DNA from: Desulfocicer vacuolatum DSM 3385
GTDB taxonomy: Bacteria > Desulfobacterota > Desulfobacteria > Desulfobacterales > Desulfobacteraceae
Assembly (NCBI RefSeq): GCF_900176365.1
Contig: NZ_FWXY01000005.1
Location: 124,001-188,000 of the forward strand
DNA length: 64,000 bases
Reading direction: 5' to 3'
Shown: in pieces, positions 29,990 through 39,864 of the stretch
How the letters are laid out: every line of letters begins with the position of its first letter
How positions within the stretch are numbered: the first letter of the stretch is position 1
Notes under the pieces: model-generated
What the model was told of the DNA's origin: nothing
What the model saw: the letters and a program-made list of their open reading frames with translations, nothing else
The model's database searches: none
Position numbers and translations under genes: made by a program

Positions 29990-30697
29990 TTAATCCCTTG
30001 ATACACCAAAAATATGAAGCAGCATGATGAACAGATTGATAAAATCCAGATACAGGGAAAGGGCACCCATAATGGCACCTTTTCTGACCATGGCCCCACT
30101 GGCATCTGCCGGCTGGGTCAGGGCCATTTGTTTGAGTTTTTGAGTATCATAGGCGGTGAGTCCCACAAAAACCAGCACACCCACATAGGAAATAACCATG
30201 CTGACGCCGGGACTTCTAAAAAACATATTAACCAAAGAGGCAATGATAATACCCATGAGGCCCATCATGAGGAAACCACCCATGGAGGTGAGATCACGTT
30301 TGGTCACCATGCCGTAAATGCTGCATGCCCCAAAGGTTAAGGCGCATGCAATAAAAGTGCTGGCAATGGATGAAGCAGTATAAATAATAAAAATGGATGC
30401 CAGGGTGGCACCGTTGAGTATGGAATAAAAGACAAACAGTGCCGTGGCTGTGGATGCACTCATTTTTTGTACCCGGGCAGACAGGTAAAAGACCATGCCA
30501 AGTTCACCAATGATCATGCCAAAAAGAACCAGTTGGTTTCCAAAGATAAACTGAAGCAGTGCAGGGGTGGTGGCCACATAAAAAGCAGTGAGGGCGGTTA
30601 AGCCAAGGCCAATGGCCATCCAGTTGTACACGCTCCTGATAAATGCGTTAACGCGAACCAGTGAGCCGGCCTGGGAAAAGGAAGATGAAAGATTCAT
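29990..30697 (-). CDS. Bax inhibitor-1 / YccA family membrane protein
   Basis: Integral inner-membrane protein of 235 residues with seven hydrophobic segments and the UPF0005/BI-1 signature GLTAYDTQKLKQMA near the C-terminus. The conserved Asp residues that line the proposed ion path (YDTQKLK and YLDFINLFIMLLHIFG) are present. Bacterial members are proton-sensitive calcium leak channels or FtsH modulators; which applies here is unknown. ATG 30697 has an AGGAG site, and a terminator follows, so it appears monocistronic. Confidence 0.88.
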   Translation of the reverse strand: MNLSSSFSQAGSLVRVNAFIRSVYNWMAIGLGLTALTAFYVATTPALLQFIFGNQLVLFGMIIGELGMVFYLSARVQKMSASTATALFVFYSILNGATLASIFIIYTASSIASTFIACALTFGACSIYGMVTKRDLTSMGGFLMMGLMGIIIASLVNMFFRSPGVSMVISYVGVLVFVGLTAYDTQKLKQMALTQPADASGAMVRKGAIMGALSLYLDFINLFIMLLHIFGVSRD

Positions 30698-31699
30698 TTT
30701 AAAATATCTCCTGTATTATTTTAGAAAAATTAAAACAATTGTCGTTCAGTTCAGTTGGCATATGAAATACTCCGCAAATCAGGGAGGGTATTTCAAGCTT
30801 TGTTGTGGCCAGGGCCGGATCAGAATACGGTCCGCCCGTGGCGATTATATAAAAATATAACACAGCCCATGGACATTTCAACTTAAATTTATAAATACGA
30901 TTTTTAGAAAATCATCCATTGATTTTTTGGTCACTAAAAAATTCAAATTAGAATTACAATTTTAATAAAGGAATCCCGATGAGTCAAAAATTTTTTAAAA
31001 CTTTGCTGTAAGGCCCACAAATGCAGTCCTAAGCATATCAAACTTGAAATAAGTTTGGATGAAATTTAAAAAGTTCAGGATATTTTTCATGCACAGACAA
31101 TTTATGTGAATAGGGGAGAGAGATTTATAATTTGTGTATTTAACTTTTTACTTAAGAAAAAAGTTAACATAATATATATTATCAGCATCAATAAATCGAA
31201 AATAATATTTATCTCCATTTGTCCCGGTTTTCCCATAAATAAGTTTACATAACGTATGCCGTATGATTTTTGGATTATCCCTGTGCGCCTGCGCCACCAA
31301 CATCAAACCAATCATGCCCGTGTTGGCATAGTACCCATTTTCAATATTCGTTGCTTCTGACAAAATATGCCAGATTATTTGTCAATGTTTTTTTTGCAGT
31401 GCCCGTATTTTTACACAAGTCATTAAGTATTTTTATTATGCCAGCCTGTGCTCAAATGGCATAAAATTACAGAGAGGAATTTAAAACAGCAGATTTCACA
31501 GCCATTCCGGTTTGTGGAGAATGATTTGGTATTGTCATTCCGCTCCGTCTGTTCTATTATCCCCTTTGATTAATTTTCCGGTTCTTATGTGCGCCCCATG
31601 TGATTTGCTGGAATGAAAATATTCCAACGGCAAATTAAAAAACCGGGAATGTATTGAGGTCCCGGGGTGTGGGCAAATTTAAATAATTATGGATATATA
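30698..31699. other. One-kilobase gene-poor region before xseA
   Basis: A+T-rich, with no convincing gene. It holds a family 1 repeat (30761-30852), a hairpin-forming inverted repeat TTATGCCA/TGGCATAA (31436-31464), and another around TTGCTGGAAT/ATTCCAACGGCAA (31605-31633). At 30979 a good AAAGGA site precedes an ATG whose frame stops after ten codons, and a 71-codon minus-strand frame (31148-31363) lacks a ribosome binding site; both could be relics of decayed genes. Confidence 0.5.
30761..30852 (+). repeat. Interspersed repeat family 1, copy b
   Basis: The clearest copy: TGAAATACTCCGCAAATCAGG, then TATTTCAAGCTTTGTTGTGG, then ATACGGTCCGCCCGTGGCG, then a TATATAAA edge. Upstream of the BI-1 gene. 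Confidence 0.75.
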
Positions 31700-33058
31700 A
31701 TGAACAGCAAGAATTCTCCACAGATTTACACAGTTTCAGGCTTGACACGTCAGCTCAAGCAATTGATTGAGTCCACATATCCCTTTGTATGGCTCACCGG
31801 AGAAATTTCTAATCTGTCACGCCCGGCCTCAGGCCATTGTTATTTTTCCTTAAAGGATGACGGTGCACTCATCAATGGTGTAATGTTTCGCAACCAATTA
31901 AAGCGTATGCCCTTTAATCCGGAAAACGGCATGCGCATCACCGGCATGGGCAGATTATCCCTGTATGAACCCCGGGGAAATTATCAAATTATTTTTGAGC
32001 ACATGGCTCCGGACGGTGCCGGGCTTTTACATGCAAAATTTGAATTGCTAAAAAAACAGCTGGCCGCAGAAGGGCTTTTTGACAAATCCCATAAAAGCAC
32101 CCTGCCCTTTTTACCTTTAAAAATCAGCATCATAACCTCTCCCACCGGAGCCGTGGTTCGGGATATCATACAAGTTTCCCAACGACGGTTTTCCGGAATT
32201 CACCTGGAGGTTGTACCGGTAAAAGTCCAGGGAGACGGTGCAGAAACAGACATTGAGCAAGCCATTGAAACAGTAAATAAATGTGCAACTTCCCAGGTGA
32301 TTATCGTGGCCCGGGGGGGCGGTTCCCTGGAAGATCTGGCTGCCTTTAACTCCGAAAGGGTTGCAAGGGCTGTTTTTGCATCCTCGATTCCTGTTGTATC
32401 TGCTGTGGGACATGAGACAGATTTCACCATTTGTGATTTTGTTTCAGATCTTCGGGCACCCACGCCGTCGGCGGCCGCAGAACTTGTTTTGCCTGAAAGA
32501 AAAAAATTACACCGGGATATTATTACCTATGAAAACGCCCTGGAGACGGCATTGAAACGTGGTCTGAAGCACTTGAAAACCCAGGTAAAAACTCTTAATT
32601 CCCGTCTGAAAAATCCCCGCTCCCGGGTGGATGATCTTCGAATGCGACTGGAAGATCTTGAGAAGCGTCTCACCGGTCGGATGCAGGGGCAGTTAAAAGC
32701 CCATGGAGAAAGGCTGTCATGGTATACCAATGCCCTGTATGCAGCATCTCCCCTGCGACGGGTGTCTGAGCAAAAGGAAACCTGCCGGTTTCTGCACCGG
32801 CAACTTGTGCAGAGCATGGTATCTACTCTGACGTCAGCCCGGTCAAAAATCCATGAAAATCATTCAAAACTGGGAGCATTAAGCCCCCTTGCCGTGCTTC
32901 ACAGAGGTTACAGCATTACCCGAACCCGGGATTCAAAACAAAAAATTATCACAGACAGTACAACAACTAAAAACGGAGATTCAGTCGAAGTTCTTCTTTC
33001 CAAAGGTCGGCTGATCTGTCAGGTGGAAAAACAATATGCCCAGAAAGAAAACATTTGA
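31700..33058 (+). CDS. xseA: Exodeoxyribonuclease VII large subunit
   Basis: Catalytic subunit of the single-strand DNA exonuclease ExoVII, 452 residues. The N-terminal OB-fold begins with YTVSGLTRQLKQLIE and WLTGEISNLSRPASGHCYFSLKD; the catalytic domain carries GDGAETDIEQAIE, ARGGGSLEDLAAFN and SAVGHETDFTICDFVSDLRAPTPSAAAE, followed by a long coiled-coil. I use ATG 31700, where family similarity begins. First gene of xseA-xseB-ispA-dxs-tlyA. Confidence 0.94.
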   Translation: MNSKNSPQIYTVSGLTRQLKQLIESTYPFVWLTGEISNLSRPASGHCYFSLKDDGALINGVMFRNQLKRMPFNPENGMRITGMGRLSLYEPRGNYQIIFEHMAPDGAGLLHAKFELLKKQLAAEGLFDKSHKSTLPFLPLKISIITSPTGAVVRDIIQVSQRRFSGIHLEVVPVKVQGDGAETDIEQAIETVNKCATSQVIIVARGGGSLEDLAAFNSERVARAVFASSIPVVSAVGHETDFTICDFVSDLRAPTPSAAAELVLPERKKLHRDIITYENALETALKRGLKHLKTQVKTLNSRLKNPRSRVDDLRMRLEDLEKRLTGRMQGQLKAHGERLSWYTNALYAASPLRRVSEQKETCRFLHRQLVQSMVSTLTSARSKIHENHSKLGALSPLAVLHRGYSITRTRDSKQKIITDSTTTKNGDSVEVLLSKGRLICQVEKQYAQKENI

Positions 33059-33266
33059 ATCAACACTGATGCAATTGGAAGAGATTGTCAGGGAACTGGA
33101 GTCCGGCACCCTGACCCTGGAAGAATCCATTAAAAAATTTGAAACAGGCATGGCATGTTCCAAATATTGTCTTCAAACACTGGATAAAACCGAAAAAAAA
33201 ATAACCTTATTAATGAAGGACAGCCAGGGAGATCTGGTTGAAGAGCCGTTTAACCATGAATCCTGA
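33036..33266 (+). CDS. xseB: Exodeoxyribonuclease VII small subunit
   Basis: 76-residue partner of XseA with the family pattern FESTLMQLEEIVRELESGTLTLEESIKKFETG. Several copies coat the coiled-coil of one XseA. Its start overlaps the end of xseA by 23 bases and its end overlaps ispA, typical of translational coupling. Confidence 0.94.
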   Translation: MPRKKTFESTLMQLEEIVRELESGTLTLEESIKKFETGMACSKYCLQTLDKTEKKITLLMKDSQGDLVEEPFNHES

Positions 33267-34176
33267 TGCATTTGATCTGTCAGAATACCTGGCAAAAAAA
33301 CGAAATTTACTTGACAGCACGCTTCTTAAAATCCTTTCCATGCAGAGTGCTGAACTTGAATTAACCCGGGCCGTGAGCCACTCCCTCATGGCCGGAGGTA
33401 AACGCCTTCGACCTGTTTTGTGCATGGCCGCAGCCCAGGCTCTGGGGGGGGATTATCATCTTGCTCTGCCTCCGGCCTGTGCCATTGAGATGATACACAC
33501 CTACTCCTTGATCCATGATGATCTGCCAGCCATGGATGACGATGATCTTCGCCGGGGGGTTCCCACCTGTCATAAAGCATTTTCCGAGGCCACGGCTGTC
33601 CTTGCCGGAGACGCCCTTTTGACCCATGCGTTTACCGTTTTGGCCCACCCTGCCCCGTATTTTAATATTGTCCCGAATAATGCCACCTTGCTTGAACTTG
33701 TGTTCATGATTTCCCGGGCCGCCGGTGTCAATGGCATGGTGGAGGGGCAAATGATGGACATGCTGGCACCGGACATGGATATGCCCAGGGAAAATGCTTT
33801 GAATTACTTAAAAAAACTGCATTGGCTTAAAACCGGTCAAATGATAAAGGTTAGCGTTCAGGCCGGTGCTGTTGCCGTGGGGGGCTCAAGGGAAATGGTG
33901 GATCAGCTGGGGCGGTATTCAGAAAAAATAGGGCTGGCATTCCAAGTGGTGGATGATATCTTAAATGTGGAAGGAGACCCGGCCGTCATGGGCAAAGCCA
34001 CCGGTTCCGACGCCGAACATGAAAAATTAACCTTCCCTGCCCTTCTGGGGCTTGAACCGTCCAGAAAATTTGCAAAAGAGCTTGTGGCGGATGCAAAAGA
34101 CTCACTGATCTCTTTTGGGGAAAAAGCCCGGCCGTTAATGGCCATAGCAGATTATATAATAACAAGAAAAAGATAA
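33256..34176 (+). CDS. ispA: Polyprenyl synthetase (geranyl/farnesyl diphosphate synthase)
   Basis: Head-to-tail prenyltransferase making C10-C15 diphosphates from IPP and DMAPP, about 306 residues. The first Asp-rich motif is in DDLPAMDDDDLRRG and the second is DDILN; GGKRLRP lies upstream of the first. Start ATG 33256 lies inside the xseB end; a TTG at 33238 is possible but less likely. It sits directly before dxs, the first enzyme of the MEP pathway, so precursor supply and chain elongation are co-expressed. Confidence 0.92.
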   Translation: MNPDAFDLSEYLAKKRNLLDSTLLKILSMQSAELELTRAVSHSLMAGGKRLRPVLCMAAAQALGGDYHLALPPACAIEMIHTYSLIHDDLPAMDDDDLRRGVPTCHKAFSEATAVLAGDALLTHAFTVLAHPAPYFNIVPNNATLLELVFMISRAAGVNGMVEGQMMDMLAPDMDMPRENALNYLKKLHWLKTGQMIKVSVQAGAVAVGGSREMVDQLGRYSEKIGLAFQVVDDILNVEGDPAVMGKATGSDAEHEKLTFPALLGLEPSRKFAKELVADAKDSLISFGEKARPLMAIADYIITRKR

Positions 34177-34227
34177 CTGCCCTGCCCACAACGAACCATG
34201 AAAGAATGTTAGATTGAACTGTTCTTT

Positions 34228-34320
34228 CATATAAACCGCCACGGGCGGACCGTATTCTGACCTCGTTCCGCCCACAACAAAGGTAGAAATATTCCCCGGA
34301 TTTGCGGGGTATTTCATATA
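34228..34320 (-). repeat. Interspersed repeat family 1, copy c
   Basis: Inverted copy: complement of the TATATGAAAGAAC edge, then CGCCACGGGCGGACCGTAT, CCCACAACAAAG, and GGATTTGCGGGGTATTTCAT. Lies between ispA and dxs within the operon. Confidence 0.72.
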
Positions 34321-34389
34321 AAAATAACTGCCTTTAATATTTGTTGTGTCCGTGGGGACATACTCGTTATTTTTAAGGAGAATAAAGAA

Positions 34390-36285
34390 GTGAGCCTGCT
34401 TCAACAGATTCAAAACGGTGATGATCTCAAAGCGTTTTCCCGGGATGAACTGCCCATTCTGGCCAATGAAATCAGAGAAAGAATTATTTCTGTGGTGTCA
34501 AAAACCGGCGGTCATCTGGCTTCCAGCCTGGGGGCGGTGGAGCTGACCCTGGCCATCCATTACGTATTTAATCTGCCCGTGGACAGTCTTATCTGGGACG
34601 TGGGGCACCAGGCATATGCCCATAAATTGCTCACCGGAAGGGATAAAGAGTTTGACACACTGAGATCGTACAAAGGCATTTCCGGATTCACTAAAATCAG
34701 TGAAAATCCCTGTGATGCCTTCACTGTGGGCCATGCCAGCACCTCCATTTCCGCAGGACTTGGCATTGCCAGTGCCAAGCACCTGAAGCAGGACAGATCC
34801 AAAGTGATTTCTGTCATTGGAGACGGTTCCCTCACGGCAGGACTTGCCTATGAAGGATTGAACCAGGCTGGGGATTCTGACCGGGATCTTATTGTGATAC
34901 TCAACGACAATGACATGTCCATTTCTCCCAATGTGGGGGCCATTTCTTCTTTTTTAAGCAGGAAATTATCAGCCCACTCCCTCCAGAGCATGAGAAAAGA
35001 GTTTGGTGTCTTTTTAAAATCTTTACCGGGTATTGGGGATGATGTTTATAAACTTGCCAAACGCTCCGAAGACTCCTTTAAAACCTTTGTCACCCCGGGC
35101 ATGCTGTTTGAAGCGTTTAATTTTGACTATTTTGGTCCCATTGACGGCCATCGGTTAAATCATCTCATTGATATTTTGGAAAATATTAAAAAGCATGATG
35201 AACCGGTGTTGCTCCATGTCATTACCACCAAGGGAAAAGGATATCCTCCGGCGGAGAAAAATCCCGTGTACTACCATGGTGTGGGGGCCTTTGATGTTGA
35301 AACCGGTGGCAGTCCGCCTCAAAAAGAGACACCGGCCCCAAATAATAAAATACCTTCCTACACCCAGGTGTTTGGCAGTACCATGATGGACATTGCGGCC
35401 ATGGATGAGCGGGTGGTGGCCATCACCGCTGCCATGCCCGAAGGTACCGGGTTAAAAGGCTTTTCAGAAAAATTCCCCCATAGATTTTTTGATGTGGGCA
35501 TTGCCGAACAGCATGCCGTCACCTTTGCCGGAGGCATGGCATCCCGGGGCATGCGACCGGTGGTGGCGATTTACTCCACCTTTATGCAACGGGCCTATGA
35601 TCAGATTCTCCATGATGTGTGCATTGACAGTCATCCTGTTATTTTTGCCCTGGATCGCGGCGGAATTGTGGGGGAAGACGGGCCCACCCATCACGGGCTT
35701 TTTGATTATGCATTTCTAAGAAATATTCCCAATATGACCATCATGGCTCCCAGGGATGAGAACGAATTGGGCATTATGCTAAGAACCGCCGTTAATCATG
35801 ACGGTCCCATTGCCCTGAGATATCCCCGGGGCCCAGGGGAAGGTGTCGATATTATTAAAGATGCGCCCATTCTGGACATTGGCAAGGGTGAATGCATCCG
35901 GGACGGCAGGGATATTTTAATCCTGGCTGTGGGACGGGTGGTTCAAGAGGCCATAAAAGCTGCTGATGTGCTGGAGCAGGAAGGTCATTCTGTGGCCGTT
36001 ATCAATGCCAGGTTCATCAAGCCTCTGGACCGGGAACTCATATTGGAGACGGCTGCAAAAACCCAAAACATTGTCACCGTTGAAGAACATGTCCTGGACG
36101 GTGGGTTTGGCAGTGCCGTTCTGGAACTTCTGGCAGACAATGATATCTTTCATTGCAGGGTCAGACGGGTGGGCATACAGGATACCTTTGTGGAACACGG
36201 TCCCCAGAAAATTTTACGCAAAGAATATAAGGTGGACGCCGCAGCGGTGATATCAGCGGCAAAGGAACTGCTGAACCATGGTTAA
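34390..36285 (+). CDS. dxs: 1-deoxy-D-xylulose-5-phosphate synthase
   Basis: Thiamine-diphosphate transketolase-like enzyme condensing pyruvate and glyceraldehyde-3-phosphate, entry to the MEP pathway; 631 residues. The ThDP site GDGSLTAGLAYEGLNQAG...NDN, the SLGAVELTLAIHYVFN region, GIAEQHAVTFAGG, and the transketolase C-terminal domain are complete. Starts with GTG at 34390 with AAGGAG nine bases upstream. The 213-base spacer from ispA contains a family 1 repeat, so some independent expression is possible. Ends overlapping tlyA by eight bases. Confidence 0.95.
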   Translation: MSLLQQIQNGDDLKAFSRDELPILANEIRERIISVVSKTGGHLASSLGAVELTLAIHYVFNLPVDSLIWDVGHQAYAHKLLTGRDKEFDTLRSYKGISGFTKISENPCDAFTVGHASTSISAGLGIASAKHLKQDRSKVISVIGDGSLTAGLAYEGLNQAGDSDRDLIVILNDNDMSISPNVGAISSFLSRKLSAHSLQSMRKEFGVFLKSLPGIGDDVYKLAKRSEDSFKTFVTPGMLFEAFNFDYFGPIDGHRLNHLIDILENIKKHDEPVLLHVITTKGKGYPPAEKNPVYYHGVGAFDVETGGSPPQKETPAPNNKIPSYTQVFGSTMMDIAAMDERVVAITAAMPEGTGLKGFSEKFPHRFFDVGIAEQHAVTFAGGMASRGMRPVVAIYSTFMQRAYDQILHDVCIDSHPVIFALDRGGIVGEDGPTHHGLFDYAFLRNIPNMTIMAPRDENELGIMLRTAVNHDGPIALRYPRGPGEGVDIIKDAPILDIGKGECIRDGRDILILAVGRVVQEAIKAADVLEQEGHSVAVINARFIKPLDRELILETAAKTQNIVTVEEHVLDGGFGSAVLELLADNDIFHCRVRRVGIQDTFVEHGPQKILRKEYKVDAAAVISAAKELLNHG

Positions 36286-37024
36286 AGGACTTAAGACAAG
36301 GCTGGACAGCCTCATGGTGGAACGGGAACTGGCACCTTCCCGGGAACGGGCCCGGGCCATGATCATGGCCGGTAATGTGCGGGTCAATGATGTGGTGGTG
36401 GACAAGGCCGGCACAAAATTTTTACCTCATGTAACGGTGTCATTAAAAGAAAAAGACATCCCCTATGTCAGCCGGGGGGGACTGAAGCTGGAAAAGGCCT
36501 TGAATGTACTTTCCCTGGATCTGTCCGGACTTACCTGTCTGGACATCGGGGCATCCACCGGAGGCTTCACCGACTGCATGCTCCAGAACGGTGCGGCAAA
36601 AGTGTATGCCGTGGATGTGGGATATGGCCAGATGGCCTGGTCCCTGCGACAGGATAAACGGGTAAAGGTCATTGAACGTACCAATATCAGATATATTGAT
36701 TTTGACACCATTGGTGAGTCAGTGGATCTCATTAGCATTGACACCTCATTTATATCTTTGAAACTGGTGGTACCGGCGGCGGAACAGTTCATGGAACCCG
36801 GCACCTTGATTCTGGCTTTAATTAAACCGCAGTTTGAAGCAGGCAAGGAACGCATCGGTAAAGGTGGGGTGGTCAGGGACCCTCTGTTACGCCGGGAAAT
36901 TGTGGAAGAAATTGTATCCTTTTTTGTTCAGCGTGGGTATGAAACCCAGCCTGTTATTGAATCCCCCGTGCCCGGTCCCAAAGGAAATATTGAATTTATA
37001 CTTCCCATGAAAAAAACAATTTAA
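36278..37024 (+). CDS. tlyA: TlyA-family rRNA 2'-O-methyltransferase
   Basis: 248 residues: N-terminal S4 RNA-binding domain (about 6-65, TRLDSLMVERELAPSRERA) and an FtsJ/RrmJ-like methyltransferase domain with the SAM site CLDIGASTGGFTD. TlyA modifies cytidines of 16S and 23S rRNA in characterised bacteria; older annotations call it hemolysin A. Last gene of the operon. Confidence 0.92.
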   Translation: MVKGLKTRLDSLMVERELAPSRERARAMIMAGNVRVNDVVVDKAGTKFLPHVTVSLKEKDIPYVSRGGLKLEKALNVLSLDLSGLTCLDIGASTGGFTDCMLQNGAAKVYAVDVGYGQMAWSLRQDKRVKVIERTNIRYIDFDTIGESVDLISIDTSFISLKLVVPAAEQFMEPGTLILALIKPQFEAGKERIGKGGVVRDPLLRREIVEEIVSFFVQRGYETQPVIESPVPGPKGNIEFILPMKKTI

Positions 37025-37355
37025 TTTTAAAATGCGTTTAAGCATCAAAAAGATAATTTCACAAAAGGAGTCAAGGTGTTCTGATTTACCACATCAATTT
37101 TTCAATGAATCTTGCATTCGGGTAAAACTATCCTTGCATCATTGATATAAATTGATATATGTAAATTCTTGATTCAATTTATTAATCACTCAAATTTTGA
37201 AGTTGGCAGATTCTATGGTATCAGACATGATTTATTGCAGTTGAAACAAGGGTCAAAGCACGTCTGCCCAATGAAAATTTAAATGAAAATGTCTGAGTTC
37301 ATTTTTAAAAAGCATATTTCTAAAACTTGAGTCAATCACTGGAAAAGGAGCTGTA
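37025..37355. other. Intergenic region tlyA / EF-G-like gene
   Basis: 331 A+T-rich bases. I see no gene, repeat, strong hairpin or clear promoter, only the AAGGAG site directly before 37356. Confidence 0.4.
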
Positions 37356-39425
37356 ATGACGGAACAAATCGCAAAATTGAGAAACATCGCTCTGGCAGGT
37401 CATGGGGGTGCGGGTAAAACTTCTCTGGCTGAATCAATGCTTTTCAGCGCTGGGGTTATCAAGCGTCTGGGTAAGGTTGAAGAGGGCAACACCGCCATGG
37501 ATTTCCAGCCGGAAGAAGTGAGAAAACAGCAAAGTGTAAGCAGTGCTTTCCACAAATATACCTGGAAAAAGCACCATATTACCCTGATGGATACCCCGGG
37601 AGACCAGAACTTCTTTTCCTCTGCAAAAACCTGTATCCCCGCTGCCGACGGTGTTATCATAGTTGTGGACGGCGTGGATGGTCCCAGTGCCATGACCGAA
37701 GAGGTGGCCGTATGTGTGGAAGAGCATTCCCTGCCATCGGTACTTTTCATCAATAAGATGGATAAAGAGCGGGCCAATGTGGATGAAATGGCCGTTACCT
37801 GTGAAAACACCCTTAAAAGAAAAACCATTATTGTTCAGCTCCCCATTGGTCAAATGGATGATTTCAAGGGCATTGTGGACATCATTTCGGGCAAAGCCTA
37901 TATCTATGATGATAAAGGCAAATCCACCCAGACCGATATCCCGGCAGAAATGGCAGATGCCTATGAAACCGCCCGGGAATCCTTTGTGGAGAACATTGCA
38001 GAACTTGATGATGATCTGCTGGAAAAATATCTCGAAGGTGAAGAGCTCACAGAGGATGAATTAAAAGCCACCTTTAGAAAAGGCATTCTGGCCTGTGATT
38101 TCTCTCCGGTTCTGTGCGGTTCTGCCACTAATTTTGTGGGCATTGATCTTCTCTTTGATTTCATTAACACCAGCATGCCCTCCCCCCTGGATCGCGGTGC
38201 ATGGATTGCCAAAGATGACGCAGGAGAACCTGTGGAAATCGCTCCTGATCCCGACGGTGCGTTTTATGGTTATGTTTTTAACACCATTGTTGATCCCTAT
38301 GCCGGCAGACTGTCCCTGTTCCGGGTTATTTCCGGTACCCTGGGCAAAGAGGGAAATTTTCTTAATGTAAATAAAAACACTAAGGAACGATTTACACAGC
38401 TTCTGGAAATCCAGGGCAAGGAACAGACCCCCATCACCGAAGCCCTGCCCGGTGCCATCGTGGCCGTTGCAAAGCTCAAAGAAACTTTCACCGGTGACAC
38501 CATGAGTGATGATAAAGAGATTACCTTTGAGGCCCCTGCTCCCATGCCTCCGGTGATTTCCTTTGCGGTTTATTCCAAAAACAAGGGCGATGAAGATAAA
38601 ATCCATGGAGCCCTGAGAAAAATTCTTGAGGAAGACACAGGCCTTCAGCTCAAACGGGAAGCAGAGACCAACGAAACCATCCTTTCCGGCCGCGGTCTTG
38701 TGCACATTGAAACCACCATTGAAAAAATCAAGCGAAAATTCAATGTGGAAATGGGCATTAAAACCCCCAAGGTGCCCTATCGGGAAACCTTTAAAAGAAA
38801 AATTCGGGTCCAGGGAAAACATAAAAAACAGTCCGGCGGCCATGGACAGTTTGGCGACTGCTGGATCACTTTGGAGCCCATTGCCAAAGGGAAAGGATTT
38901 GAATTTGTGGATGCCATTGTGGGCGGCTCCATTCCCAGAACCTATATCCCTGCCGTGGAAAAAGGTGTGGTGGAAGCATCTGAAAAGGGACTTCTGGCAG
39001 GATTCCCCTGTGTGGATTTCAAGGTGACCGTGGATGACGGTAGCTACCACTCTGTTGATTCATCGGAAATGGCTTTTAAAATGGCGGGCTCCATTGCCTT
39101 TAAAAAAGCAGCGGAACAGGCCAAAGCAGTTCTTTTGGAACCCATCATGAATGTGTCCATTGTGGTTCCCGATGAGTTCACCGGTGATATTATGGGAGAT
39201 CTCAATTCCCGACGGGGTCGTGTGCTTGGTATGGATACCCTGGGAGAAAAACAGGTGATTAACGCCAATGTTCCCATGGCGGAATTCCTGAGATATGCGC
39301 CGGATCTGAGATCCATGACCGGCGGCCGGGGAACATTTACCATGGAATTTGGTCATTATGACGAGGTTCCGGGCGAACTTTCCCAGAAGGTCATTGATAA
39401 AATCAAGGCAGAAGAGGAAGAATAG
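37356..39425 (+). CDS. Elongation factor G-like GTPase (EF-G2 type)
   Basis: 689-residue translational GTPase with the five EF-G domains. The P-loop is GHGGAGKT (15-22) instead of the canonical AHIDAGKTT of EF-G1; G2/G3 reads DTPGDQNF rather than DTPGHVDF; G4 is NKMDKE. These changes mark the EF-G2 / FusA2-like paralog group, found beside a normal EF-G in many delta-lineage bacteria and of uncertain role, so I do not assign fusA. It is monocistronic and followed by two terminator-like hairpins. Confidence 0.85.
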   Translation: MTEQIAKLRNIALAGHGGAGKTSLAESMLFSAGVIKRLGKVEEGNTAMDFQPEEVRKQQSVSSAFHKYTWKKHHITLMDTPGDQNFFSSAKTCIPAADGVIIVVDGVDGPSAMTEEVAVCVEEHSLPSVLFINKMDKERANVDEMAVTCENTLKRKTIIVQLPIGQMDDFKGIVDIISGKAYIYDDKGKSTQTDIPAEMADAYETARESFVENIAELDDDLLEKYLEGEELTEDELKATFRKGILACDFSPVLCGSATNFVGIDLLFDFINTSMPSPLDRGAWIAKDDAGEPVEIAPDPDGAFYGYVFNTIVDPYAGRLSLFRVISGTLGKEGNFLNVNKNTKERFTQLLEIQGKEQTPITEALPGAIVAVAKLKETFTGDTMSDDKEITFEAPAPMPPVISFAVYSKNKGDEDKIHGALRKILEEDTGLQLKREAETNETILSGRGLVHIETTIEKIKRKFNVEMGIKTPKVPYRETFKRKIRVQGKHKKQSGGHGQFGDCWITLEPIAKGKGFEFVDAIVGGSIPRTYIPAVEKGVVEASEKGLLAGFPCVDFKVTVDDGSYHSVDSSEMAFKMAGSIAFKKAAEQAKAVLLEPIMNVSIVVPDEFTGDIMGDLNSRRGRVLGMDTLGEKQVINANVPMAEFLRYAPDLRSMTGGRGTFTMEFGHYDEVPGELSQKVIDKIKAEEEE

Positions 39426-39471
39426 GTTTTATAAGAAACTGCTTAAAAACCGGTAAATCAAAGTAAAGTCC

Positions 39472-39517
39472 CATGGGAACGAGAACCGATTTTTTAAAAT
39501 CCGGGTTCGTTCCCATG
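39472..39517 (+). terminator. Terminator-like hairpin 1 after the EF-G-like gene
   Basis: CATGGGAACGAGAACC (39472-39487) pairs with GGTTCGTTCCCATG (39504-39517) with a two-base bulge. A T-rich run starts about 15 bases later, so termination may be partial. Confidence 0.5.
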
Positions 39518-39554
39518 AGACTGTAGTGGTTTTGTCTTTTTTTAAACAAACTCT

Positions 39555-39587
39555 AAAGGTGCCAGGCATTTGCCTGTCACCTTTTTT
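39555..39587 (+). terminator. Rho-independent terminator after the EF-G-like gene
   Basis: AAAGGTG-C-CAGGC / GCCTG-T-CACCTTT stem with one mismatch, followed directly by TTTTTT. Confidence 0.8.
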
Positions 39588-39864
39588 AATGCAATATCTT
39601 GGCATCTTTCACATGGGAGCATTACCTGTTTTTCCCAACCGTCATATTTTATGCTCGTAGGACAGGGCATCCAGCTCAAATTCAATTGTTTTTGAGTAAA
39701 GATTAAAGATTAATGCTTTATGCGCTCAAAAGATACACTGGGGAGAAACGGGTAATATTCCCCTTTTTCATCAAGTTTTCCCGGGAAATGGGTACATCTG
39801 CCTGAAAAGTGTAAACTGAAAAATGAAACATGCCGATATATTAAGCAAATCCCCGGATATTTTT

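Larger units (their letters stand above)
39426..39864. other. Convergent intergenic region EF-G-like / purC
   Basis: 439 bases: two terminator-type hairpins near the left end, then about 275 bases in which I see no gene, repeat or strong structure. Confidence 0.5.

Noticed and set aside
31148-31363. 71-codon minus-strand frame
   Set aside because: TTG start without ribosome binding site and no known family; mentioned only as a possible relic.
38061-39050. 329-codon minus-strand open frame inside the EF-G-like gene
   Set aside because: Antisense to a well-conserved gene; no family features and no ribosome binding site. A mirror of codon bias.
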